Source: an uncultured Flavobacterium sp. (GTDB lineage: Bacteria > Bacteroidota > Bacteroidia > Flavobacteriales > Flavobacteriaceae). From it: a stretch of DNA of 9,634 nt. This document shows positions 1-6,336 of this stretch, piece after piece. The notes below the pieces were generated by a model. The model had not been told where the DNA came from and did not search any database. It was given only the letters and a program-made list of their open reading frames with translations. How positions within the stretch are numbered: the first letter of the stretch is position 1; each line of letters starts with the position of its first letter. Position numbers and translations under genes: made by a program. The stretch is taken from NCBI RefSeq assembly GCF_937967675.1, contig NZ_CALBSN010000131.1, positions 1 to 9,634 of the forward strand. The letters are read 5' to 3'.

Positions 1-56
1 ATAGTTAATATGGTTAAGAAAAGTAAAAAACCTAGGTACTGTTGAAATTCAAACAT
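1..56 (-). CDS. N-terminal start of a probable membrane protein, cut by the window edge
   Basis: An ATG at 56-54 on the minus strand opens a frame that stays open to the window edge: 18 codons and two bases. The peptide reads MFEFQQYLGFLLFLTILT, a short polar start followed by a hydrophobic run that looks like the beginning of a first membrane helix. Support for a real gene comes mainly from the good promoter just upstream (85-115), whose predicted transcription start near 78 would give a leader of about 20 bases. The shape resembles the first helix of LysE/RhtB-type amino-acid exporters, but 18 residues cannot identify a family, so no function is assigned. It would be co-directional with corA and lie downstream of it, with its own promoter. 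Confidence 0.5.
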   Translation of the reverse strand, partial: MFEFQQYLGFLLFLTILT

Positions 57-84
57 GTTTTCCGGAATTTTTATGAATTCACGT

Positions 85-115
85 CAAAGATAGTAGTAAT
101 ATTTATTTTTGACAA
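85..115 (-). promoter_or_regulatory. Bacteroidota-type promoter facing left
   Basis: On the minus strand a TTG (115-113, -33 element) is followed after 20 bases by TATCTTTG (92-85), an exact match to the TAnnTTTG -7 consensus. This is the best complete promoter in the window, with both elements and spacing within the usual range of about 17 to 23. It sits 27 bases past the corA stop codon and points at the partial gene at 56-1. Transcription would start near position 78. Confidence 0.65.
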
Positions 116-141
116 TAGAATTCAAAATTATTTTATGATAA

Positions 142-1221
142 CTAAAACCACTTTTTCAATTTAAAATAAACAAACATAAATAGCACCACAACAATCATTA
201 CTCCCCATATAATAAAGTAACCATTCTCCCACTCTAACTCTGGAAAATTTTTAAAGTTCATTCCATAAACCCCAACAATAAAAGTTAAGGGTAAAAAGAA
301 CATTGAAACAACAGTTAGGGTTTTCATAACTTCATTCATCTTATGATTCTGCGCCGAAAAAAAGTAACTTGAAGCGCTTTCTAATGTTATCAAATCGGAT
401 TCAATTTGTTCTAATAATTCAAGGCATTTTTGATGTAATCGTGAGAAAAAAGAATAATTTTCGTGCTGAATATCATTAAAAACATCATCATCCTTCATGC
501 TTTTAATAGAATATAAGGAATCGCGTAATGGAATAATAGAACGTTTTAGAAAATTAAAATTATCACGATGTTTTTCAATTAATTCTAATACTTCTGGTTT
601 AGTACTTGCTTTTGATAAATTAATAATTTCGTCTACTCGATCTTCTTCGCTTTCAATAGAAATATAAAAATTTTCAATTATAGCATCTAAAAGTAAATAC
701 AATAAAAAATCAGCTTTTTTGGTTCTAACTACACCCGAATTGGTTCGTAATCGCTCTCTTATATGCGTAAAAAAATCACTTCGCTTTTCTTGAAATGATA
801 ACAAAACATTATCTTTTAACATAAAACTAATTTGTTCATAACCTAAAGCATCACTATCTTTAATAGGTAAAAGCGATTTTACATTAAAAAACAAAATGTC
901 ATGATATTCCTCTAATTTTGTTCTTTTAGTAGTATTTAATATATCCCCAATGATAAAATTATCAGCTCCAAAAATTTGTCCAATAGCTGCAATTTTATCA
1001 GGTTCGTTTAATCCGTGAATGTTAACCCAATTCACTTTTGTAATATTAATACTGTTTTTTACATCCGAAACTTCTAATTGTTGCATTTCGATTACATCAT
1101 CAGCATTATAAACAAATAATTGAATTTCAGTTGGGGTAGTTTTATGAGAACCTGTGTATTCTAGAACACTTGGCTGAACTTTTCTTCCTTTCTTGTATTT
1201 AATTTTTCTCAAAACAAACAA
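142..1221 (-). CDS. corA: CorA-family magnesium/cobalt transporter
   Basis: This is a CorA-type channel for uptake of Mg2+ and possibly Co2+ or Ni2+ across the inner membrane; the family works as a homopentamer. The C-terminus shows the diagnostic layout: a helix at about 300-320 ending in YGMNF (GMN at 320-322), a short acidic loop PELEWENGY, and a second membrane helix at about 334-354 followed by a basic tail. The large soluble N-terminal part, including the long helical region at about 190-290, matches the CorA cytoplasmic funnel. Length (about 356-359) is normal. The start is uncertain: no ATG lies in frame near the beginning, so a TTG is used, either at 1221-1219 or, more like the usual family start (MRKIKYKK), at 1212-1210. 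It is transcribed divergently from hutI. No terminator is evident after its stop. Family assignment is firm; exact ion specificity is not readable. Confidence 0.93.
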   Translation of the reverse strand: MFVLRKIKYKKGRKVQPSVLEYTGSHKTTPTEIQLFVYNADDVIEMQQLEVSDVKNSINITKVNWVNIHGLNEPDKIAAIGQIFGADNFIIGDILNTTKRTKLEEYHDILFFNVKSLLPIKDSDALGYEQISFMLKDNVLLSFQEKRSDFFTHIRERLRTNSGVVRTKKADFLLYLLLDAIIENFYISIESEEDRVDEIINLSKASTKPEVLELIEKHRDNFNFLKRSIIPLRDSLYSIKSMKDDDVFNDIQHENYSFFSRLHQKCLELLEQIESDLITLESASSYFFSAQNHKMNEVMKTLTVVSMFFLPLTFIVGVYGMNFKNFPELEWENGYFIIWGVMIVVVLFMFVYFKLKKWF

Positions 1222-1284
1222 ATTTTATATAAAGATAGGAGTTTTTAAAAATGAGAAGTATTTTTACTAAAAATTTTATTTCGA

Positions 1285-2520
1285 ATGCAAACACTTTTTA
1301 TCAATATAAAAGAGCTTTTACAAGTTAGAGAAAATTCAATCGAAAAGGTTTCTGGAAAAGAAATGGCTACTTTACCCAAAATCGATAATGCATATCTTTT
1401 AATTGAAAATAATCTTATTGCTGATTTTGGTCCAATGGATAATTGCCCAACAATTTCAGATGCTAAAGTTATTGATGCAACTGGACAAGTAATTTTACCA
1501 ACATGGGTAGATAGTCACACACATATCGTGTATGCAGGAAATAGAATTCAGGAATTTGTAGATAGAATCAATGGTTTGTCGTATGAGGAAATTGCTAATC
1601 GTGGTGGGGGAATTTTAAATTCGGCAAAAAAACTGAACGAAACTTCTGAAGATGAAATTTACGAACAATCGAAATTACGTTTAGAAGAGGTTATGCAACA
1701 AGGAACGGGTGCGGTCGAAATCAAATCGGGTTACGGATTAACTGTGGATGGCGAATTGAAAATGTTACGCGTAATCAAACGCTTAAAAGAAAATTATCCG
1801 ATTGCGATTAAAGCTACTTTTCTTGGCGCACATGCTTTTCCTATGGAATATAAAGAAAATCATTCGGGTTATATTGATTTGATAATTAGCGAAATGTTAC
1901 CAAAAATTGCTTCCGAAAATTTAGCTGATTATATCGATGCTTTCCTAGAAACAGGATATTTTTCAGTAGAAGAAACCATGAAAATTATGGAAGCTGGTAA
2001 AAAATATGGCTTAGAACCAAAAATTCATGTGAATCAATTCACGGCTATTGACGGAATCAAAGCTTGCGTAGAAAATGGCGCATTATCTGTAGATCATTTA
2101 GAAATCGTAACGGATGAAGATATTGAAGTGTTGAAAAACAGTAAAACAATGCCAGTGGCGTTACCGAGTTGTTCTTATTTTATTAGTATTCCTTATACTC
2201 CAGCAAGAAAAATGATGAATGCTGGCTTACCATTAGCTTTAGCTACCGATTACAATCCCGGCACTACTCCATCAGGAAACATGAATTTTGTAGTAGCAAC
2301 CGCTTGTATTAAAATGAAAATGACACCAGAAGAAGCTATCAATGCAGCAACAATAAATGGTGCTTACGCAATGGGAATTTCAAAAACGCACGGAAGTATC
2401 ACAAAAGGAAAAAAAGCAAATTTAATCATCACAAAACCTTTAGCTAGTTTTTATCAATTACCTTATGCTTTTGGAACCAACTTAATTGATAAAGTAATGA
2501 TTGAAGGTGAATTCATTTAA
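1285..2520 (+). CDS. hutI: Imidazolonepropionase
   Basis: This enzyme catalyses the third step of histidine degradation: it hydrolyses 4-imidazolone-5-propanoate to N-formimino-L-glutamate in the cytoplasm. It is a metal-dependent amidohydrolase with a TIM-barrel fold. Visible landmarks are DSHTHIVYAG (metal ligands H78 and H80), SGYG (149-151 region), HAFP (H183, substrate contact), HVNQF (metal ligand H248), DHLE (H271) and ATDYNPGT (metal ligand D322). The full length of 411 residues is normal and all expected catalytic positions are present. The ATG at 1285 gives MQTLFINIKELLQV, typical for flavobacterial HutI; there is no Shine-Dalgarno sequence. It diverges from corA and is followed after 10 bases by crcB, probably in one transcript. 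hutH and hutU are not in the window. Confidence 0.96.
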   Translation: MQTLFINIKELLQVRENSIEKVSGKEMATLPKIDNAYLLIENNLIADFGPMDNCPTISDAKVIDATGQVILPTWVDSHTHIVYAGNRIQEFVDRINGLSYEEIANRGGGILNSAKKLNETSEDEIYEQSKLRLEEVMQQGTGAVEIKSGYGLTVDGELKMLRVIKRLKENYPIAIKATFLGAHAFPMEYKENHSGYIDLIISEMLPKIASENLADYIDAFLETGYFSVEETMKIMEAGKKYGLEPKIHVNQFTAIDGIKACVENGALSVDHLEIVTDEDIEVLKNSKTMPVALPSCSYFISIPYTPARKMMNAGLPLALATDYNPGTTPSGNMNFVVATACIKMKMTPEEAINAATINGAYAMGISKTHGSITKGKKANLIITKPLASFYQLPYAFGTNLIDKVMIEGEFI

Positions 2521-2530
2521 TAATTTAACT

Positions 2531-2908
2531 ATGATAAAAACACTTTTACTTGTTGGGTTTGGAGGTGCTATTGGGAGTATATTTCGATACTTAACCCACT
2601 GGTTAACTACTAAATATTTTCAGAGTTCTTTTCCTCTTAGTACATTCTTAGTGAATATTATGGGAAGTCTACTTATCGGATTATTTATTGGTTATATTGG
2701 AAAGTATTTTCCTGAAAATCATCCGTTAAAATTTTTATTGATTGTGGGTTTTTGTGGAGGATTTACTACTTTCTCTAGTTTTGCTTTAGAAAACTACAAC
2801 TTACTACAGAATAACCATCAAATTACGGCTTACTTATACATGGCAACTTCCATTATTTTAACTATTTCAGCAGTTGGATTAGGGAGTTACTTATCAAAAT
2901 ACATCTAA
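2531..2908 (+). CDS. crcB: CrcB/Fluc fluoride ion channel
   Basis: CrcB is a small inner-membrane channel that lets fluoride leave the cell; it acts as a dual-topology dimer. The 125-residue protein has the family signatures: GGAIGSIFRY near the N-terminus (11-20), VNIMGS (41-46, pore asparagine N42), and GFCGGFTTFSSFALE (73-87) with the phenylalanines and the TTFSS break of the central helix. Four hydrophobic segments are visible at about 2-20, 33-55, 67-86 and 98-121. The ATG at 2531 is preferred over an upstream in-frame start at 2501, which would overlap the end of hutI and add a polar N-terminus foreign to the family. With only 10 bases after hutI it is probably co-transcribed; no fluoride riboswitch fits in that gap. 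A bidirectional terminator follows directly. Confidence 0.95.
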   Translation: MIKTLLLVGFGGAIGSIFRYLTHWLTTKYFQSSFPLSTFLVNIMGSLLIGLFIGYIGKYFPENHPLKFLLIVGFCGGFTTFSSFALENYNLLQNNHQITAYLYMATSIILTISAVGLGSYLSKYI

Positions 2909-2911
2909 TAA

Positions 2912-2948
2912 AAAAAGTCCAATGAAATCAACTCTCATTGGACTTTTT
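2912..2948. terminator. Bidirectional intrinsic terminator between crcB and the convergent coiled-coil gene
   Basis: Perfect inverted repeat with 14-bp arms (2912-2925, AAAAAGTCCAATGA, and 2935-2948) and a 9-base loop. The outer part of each arm is an A/T tract, so both strands end in a U-run. It lies four bases after the crcB stop and 17 bases beyond the stop of the convergent minus-strand gene, and can serve both. Confidence 0.88.
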
Positions 2949-2965
2949 ATTTATAATAAAATTAA

Positions 2966-3844
2966 TTATTTTAATTCGAAACTTGTTTTAGAAACTAATT
3001 CAGCATTTTTATCAAATACATTTACAAAATAAGTTCCTTTAGCAAAATCTTTTCCTGGCACTTCTTCATTTACTTGAACGGTTTTATTTTCATATTTTAC
3101 AGTTGAAATAAAACTATATGTTAAGGTTTTATCTCCAGCAGGAATTGTTTTCTTTTCTCCTAAAATATTGTTTTTACTATCAATAATTTGAACATAATAT
3201 TCTCTCGCTCCTGTTTTTGCAATTTGATTTTCAGCAATTAAGAAACTTACTTTTAAAACATCAGCTCTACTTGCTTTGTCCGTTTCAATTTGTTTTCCTG
3301 AACTTCTTTGTTTAACTGCTAAAACTTTTAAATTTAAAACCGCTAATTTAGAACCTTTTTCAACGGTTTTAGTTAAACTTTCATTTTGAGTTAACAACGT
3401 ATCATTAAATTTTTTAGCATCTGTTAAAACAACTTTTGTACTATCTAAGCTAGAAGTTAAAGCAACATTTTGTTCTTTTAATATTTTGTTTTCAGCTACT
3501 AAATTATCCATTTCTCTTTTTAAACGGAAGTACTCATTTTTATACTTTGCCATAGCAGCAGCATCACCTTTCGATTTTTCCACTTGCTCTAACAAAGCTA
3601 CCATTTTTGCTTGTTCAGCTTGAAGTTCATCCTTTAAAGCTGTATTATCTGCAATAATTACATCGTATTCAGCAATTTTTGCTTTTAACTCTTCTTCTAA
3701 AGTACTTTTTTCAGTAGTCAAATTTGTAACTGTCTCTTTATTATCTGTGGTTAATTTAAAAATATAACCTATACTCCCTAGTAATAATAATGCTAATACA
3801 ACTATTGCTGCTTTTAATCCAGAATTGTTTGATTGATTTTCCAT
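2966..3844 (-). CDS. Single-pass membrane protein with long coiled coil and C-terminal beta domain, function unknown
   Basis: I do not recognise a named family. The 292-residue product starts with a short polar stretch, then one membrane helix at about 11-30 (AAIVVLALLLLGSIGYIF). Residues 33-160 are rich in Glu, Lys, Leu and Ala with heptad-like spacing, indicating a long coiled coil. From about 165 the character changes to alternating hydrophobic/polar strands with DSKNN and GTYFVNVFD-type turns, suggesting a compact beta-sandwich domain of about 125 residues that ends in SFELK. The layout suggests an anchored rod carrying a domain away from the membrane; whether outside or inside is unclear because charge is nearly balanced around the helix. 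The ATG at 3844-3842 is the natural start. It is monocistronic, convergent with crcB and divergent from the arginase-family gene. Base composition is like its neighbours. Confidence 0.85.
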   Translation of the reverse strand: MENQSNNSGLKAAIVVLALLLLGSIGYIFKLTTDNKETVTNLTTEKSTLEEELKAKIAEYDVIIADNTALKDELQAEQAKMVALLEQVEKSKGDAAAMAKYKNEYFRLKREMDNLVAENKILKEQNVALTSSLDSTKVVLTDAKKFNDTLLTQNESLTKTVEKGSKLAVLNLKVLAVKQRSSGKQIETDKASRADVLKVSFLIAENQIAKTGAREYYVQIIDSKNNILGEKKTIPAGDKTLTYSFISTVKYENKTVQVNEEVPGKDFAKGTYFVNVFDKNAELVSKTSFELK

Positions 3845-3880
3845 TTTTTAGTTTTTGATGGGGTTATTCATAAGTTTTTT

Positions 3881-3888
3881 CAAAAGTA
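3881..3888 (-). promoter_or_regulatory. -7 promoter element for the coiled-coil membrane protein gene
   Basis: The minus strand reads TACTTTTG, an exact TAnnTTTG match, 36 bases upstream of the ATG at 3844; transcription would start near 3874 with a leader of about 30 bases. I see no TTG at the usual -33 distance, so only the -7 half is supported. Confidence 0.5.
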
Positions 3889-3912
3889 CAAATTTTAAAG
3901 TATTTTCTAAAT

Positions 3913-3946
3913 TTGAAACGAATTTTATTTTAAAATAGTACTTTTG
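3913..3946 (+). promoter_or_regulatory. Promoter of the arginase-family gene
   Basis: TTG at 3913-3915 and TACTTTTG at 3939-3946 (exact TAnnTTTG), spaced by 23 bases, the upper end of the normal range. The predicted transcription start near 3952 leaves a leader of about 16 bases before the ATG at 3968. It therefore argues against the alternative in-frame TTG start at 3944, which would lie inside the -7 element. Confidence 0.55.
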
Positions 3947-3967
3947 GTCTACTTTTTAACATTTTTT

Positions 3968-4999
3968 ATGGAGAATATTATAGTTTTAAGCCAGAATGAA
4001 CTTGCAAAAATAACCAATCACAGAAGTGGTGAAATTAAATTTGGTGAAAAAATAATTACAATACCTAGAGATTGTGATGTGTTCGATTTTATAGCAAATA
4101 GCGAGGCTAAATTTGTGCTTTTAGGTATTCCCGAAGACATTGGAATTAAAGCAAATTTAGGACGAGTTGGTGCTGCAAGTGCTTATGAAAGTACGCTACA
4201 AAGTTTGGCAAATATACAACATAATAAATTTTGTAAAGGAAATAGTCTTATTGTTCTGGGTAAATTAGATGTTTCTAAAGAAATGAAAATTGCTGAACAA
4301 TTAAATGTTGCTAATAAAGAAGACAGAAAAGAACTTTTCAATTTAGTAGAACAAATTGATGTTGAAGTATCACATGTTATTCACAAAATTTGTTCTACAG
4401 GTAAAATTCCAATAATCATAGGAGGTGGTCATAATAATGCTTACGGGAACATCAAAGGTTTAGCTTTAGCTAAAGGAAAACCAGTAAATGCAGTAAATTT
4501 TGACGCACATACCGATTTTAGAATCCTAGAAGGAAGACATTCAGGAAACGGTTTTAGTTATGCTTTTGAAGACGGATTTTTAAAGAAATATTTCGTTTTT
4601 GGATTGCATGAAAACTTCGTTTCAAAGAGTGTTTTTAACACATTAAAGGAACTTACTTCTAGAGTAAAATATGTTACCTATGAAGAAGTAGAAGTAAAAC
4701 GTGAAAAAAACTTCGAAACTGAGTTAGAAAACGCCCTCAATTTCATCAAAAACGAACCTTTTGGGGTAGAATTAGACTTAGATGCTATTCCAAATATTCC
4801 TTCAAGTGCCATGACTTTAAGCGGTTTTAGTGTTGATAAAGCAAGACATTTTACTTACTTTTTTGGAAAACATGAAAATGCATCCTATTTTCATATTTGT
4901 GAAGGGGCTCCTGCACTCGATGATTCTAAAAATAATCATTTAACCGGTAAATTAATAGCTTCATTAATCACCGATTTCATGAAAGCAAAAATGGGATAA
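3968..4999 (+). CDS. hutG: Arginase/agmatinase-family hydrolase, probably formimidoylglutamase
   Basis: A binuclear-manganese ureohydrolase. The metal site is complete: GGGHNNA (H155), NFDAHTD (D179, H181, D183) and ELDLDAI (D270, D272); HSGNG (191-195) lies where the family binds substrate. Length is 343 residues. The first 60 residues precede the core and contain LLGIPEDIGI, a usual first strand. Family members hydrolyse arginine, agmatine or N-formimino-L-glutamate; the last reaction gives glutamate and formamide. The presence of hutI 1.4 kb upstream, whose product is formiminoglutamate, makes formimidoylglutamase the best guess, but the sequence alone does not fix the substrate, and the third metal motif deviates from the classical SxDxDxxDP (a Pro is kept only as AIPN). 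The ATG at 3968 is chosen over a TTG at 3944, which sits within the promoter. It stands alone: rhlE downstream has its own promoter. Confidence 0.88.
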   Translation: MENIIVLSQNELAKITNHRSGEIKFGEKIITIPRDCDVFDFIANSEAKFVLLGIPEDIGIKANLGRVGAASAYESTLQSLANIQHNKFCKGNSLIVLGKLDVSKEMKIAEQLNVANKEDRKELFNLVEQIDVEVSHVIHKICSTGKIPIIIGGGHNNAYGNIKGLALAKGKPVNAVNFDAHTDFRILEGRHSGNGFSYAFEDGFLKKYFVFGLHENFVSKSVFNTLKELTSRVKYVTYEEVEVKREKNFETELENALNFIKNEPFGVELDLDAIPNIPSSAMTLSGFSVDKARHFTYFFGKHENASYFHICEGAPALDDSKNNHLTGKLIASLITDFMKAKMG

Positions 5000-5022
5000 A
5001 ACCAATTTGCTTAAAATAACAC

Positions 5023-5030
5023 TATCTTTG
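5023..5030 (+). promoter_or_regulatory. -7 promoter element of rhlE
   Basis: TATCTTTG is an exact TAnnTTTG match, 24 bases after the stop of the arginase-family gene and 40 bases before the helicase ATG. Predicted transcription start is near 5036, giving a leader of about 35 bases. The only nearby TTTG (5006-5009) is just 13 bases upstream, too close for a -33 element, so that half is unassigned. Confidence 0.55.
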
Positions 5031-5070
5031 TACTCTTATCGAACTTATTTGATAGGAAAATTAATTATTT

Positions 5071-6324
5071 ATGACATTTAACGAATTAAAATTATTTAAC
5101 AATATACAACAAGCTTTAGAAGAAGAAGGCTATACTAACCCCACTCCTATTCAAGAACAAGCCATTCCTGAAATATTAGCAGGACAAGATTTAGTGGCTT
5201 GTGCTCAAACTGGAACAGGAAAAACAGGTGCTTTCGCCATTCCAATCCTAAATTTAATTCACCGAATTGTAGGTTCGGCAAAAAAAGCAAAACATATTAG
5301 AACTTTAGTAGTAACTCCTACTAGAGAATTAGCTATACAAATTGATGAAAGTTTTAAAACATACGGAAAATATACCAATGTTAAGTCATTAGTAATTTTT
5401 GGTGGTGTAAATCAAGTGCCTCAGGTAAATGAGTTAAAAATGGGTGTTGATGTATTAATCGCAACTCCAGGGAGACTTTTAGATTTACACAAACAAGGTT
5501 TTATCAATTTGAATCACATGCATCATTTGGTTTTAGACGAAGCCGATCAAATGCTAGACATGGGATTTATTAATGATGTAAAGAAAATCATCAAATTAAC
5601 TCCAGAAAATCGTCAAACGTTATTGTTTTCGGCAACAATGCCTTTAGCCATTAGAGAATTAGCGGATACTTTTTTAACACGACCAAAATACATTTCGGTT
5701 ACACCCATTTCGAGTACGGCTGAAAATGTAACGCAAAAAGTATATTTTGTTAACAAAGACGAAAAACGTTTACTTTTAAAACAGTTAATTATTCAGGAAA
5801 GCTTGAGTAATGCTTTAGTGTTTACCAGAACGAAACACGGTGCTGACAATATTGTAAAAGTGTTGAAAAAAGCAAGTATTAAAGCTGAAGCCATTCACGG
5901 TGATAAATCTCAGAATGCTCGTCAACGCGTTTTGGAGCAATTTAAAAATAAAGAAATCGATATTTTAGTGGCTACCGATATTGCGGCAAGAGGAATTGAT
6001 ATCGAACAACTTCCATTCGTAATTAACTTTGATATTCCAAATATTTCAGAAACCTATGTGCATCGAATTGGTCGTACAGGTCGTGCTGGAAATTCAGGAT
6101 TGGCGATTTCATTCTGTGGAAAAGACGAAAAACCCTATTGGCAAGACATTGAGAAATTAATTCGAATGAAAGTCAAAGTGATTACGGATCATCCATATGA
6201 ATGGAAAGATGAAGTTAAAAATCCAGATGCAAAACCGGATTTAAGAAATAAAAATAAGATGAATCCGAATTCAAAATCAAGAAAATCGGATGCTTCAAAG
6301 AAAAACAAAAAACGTTGGTATTAA
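5071..6324 (+). CDS. rhlE: DEAD-box ATP-dependent RNA helicase, RhlE-like
   Basis: An RNA-unwinding ATPase of superfamily 2, acting on ribosome assembly or RNA turnover in the cytoplasm. All core motifs are present in order: an aromatic-plus-Q motif (F3, and PTPIQEQ at 24-30), motif I AQTGTGKT (45-52), Ia PTRELAIQ (83-90), GG (111-112), Ib TPGR (132-135), II DEAD (156-159), III SAT (187-189), IV LVFTRT (249-254), V ATDIAARGID (301-310) and VI HRIGRTGRAG (331-340). The tail from about 380 is a short basic, disordered extension ending KKNKKRWY, of the kind used for non-specific RNA binding. At 417 residues it is in the normal RhlE range. ATG at 5071 fits the family start. It has its own promoter element and ends inside a terminator shared with the convergent sensor kinase gene. 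The subgroup RhlE rather than another DEAD-box type is inferred. Confidence 0.93.
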   Translation: MTFNELKLFNNIQQALEEEGYTNPTPIQEQAIPEILAGQDLVACAQTGTGKTGAFAIPILNLIHRIVGSAKKAKHIRTLVVTPTRELAIQIDESFKTYGKYTNVKSLVIFGGVNQVPQVNELKMGVDVLIATPGRLLDLHKQGFINLNHMHHLVLDEADQMLDMGFINDVKKIIKLTPENRQTLLFSATMPLAIRELADTFLTRPKYISVTPISSTAENVTQKVYFVNKDEKRLLLKQLIIQESLSNALVFTRTKHGADNIVKVLKKASIKAEAIHGDKSQNARQRVLEQFKNKEIDILVATDIAARGIDIEQLPFVINFDIPNISETYVHRIGRTGRAGNSGLAISFCGKDEKPYWQDIEKLIRMKVKVITDHPYEWKDEVKNPDAKPDLRNKNKMNPNSKSRKSDASKKNKKRWY

Positions 6325-6336
6325 CCAACGTTTTTT
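6311..6336. terminator. Bidirectional terminator overlapping the end of rhlE
   Basis: Perfect inverted repeat AACGTTGGT (6311-6319) / ACCAACGTT (6324-6332) around a 4-base loop, followed by TTTT and preceded by an A-rich tract that becomes a U-run on the other strand. The left arm encodes the last Arg-Trp of the helicase and the stop codon TAA (6322-6324) lies in the loop and right arm. The stop codon of the convergent kinase gene (6337-6335) overlaps its right flank, so one small hairpin serves both genes. Confidence 0.85.

Noticed and set aside
1251..1326. Short upstream open frame (ATG at 1251) overlapping the hutI start
   Set aside because: It is in a different frame, about 25 codons long, has no sign of selection, and the predicted hutI transcript may start after it.
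2501..2530. Earlier start for crcB overlapping hutI
   Set aside because: The added ten residues (MKVNSFNNLT) come from the hutI reading region and do not belong to the family; ATG at 2531 gives the standard N-terminus.
2521..2530. Fluoride riboswitch before crcB
   Set aside because: Only 10 bases separate crcB from hutI, too short for this RNA, and I saw no candidate in the hutI leader.
5035..5056. Possible hairpin in the rhlE leader (CTTATC ... GATAGG)
   Set aside because: Only four to five weak AT-rich pairs around a ten-base loop; not distinguishable from chance in this base composition.
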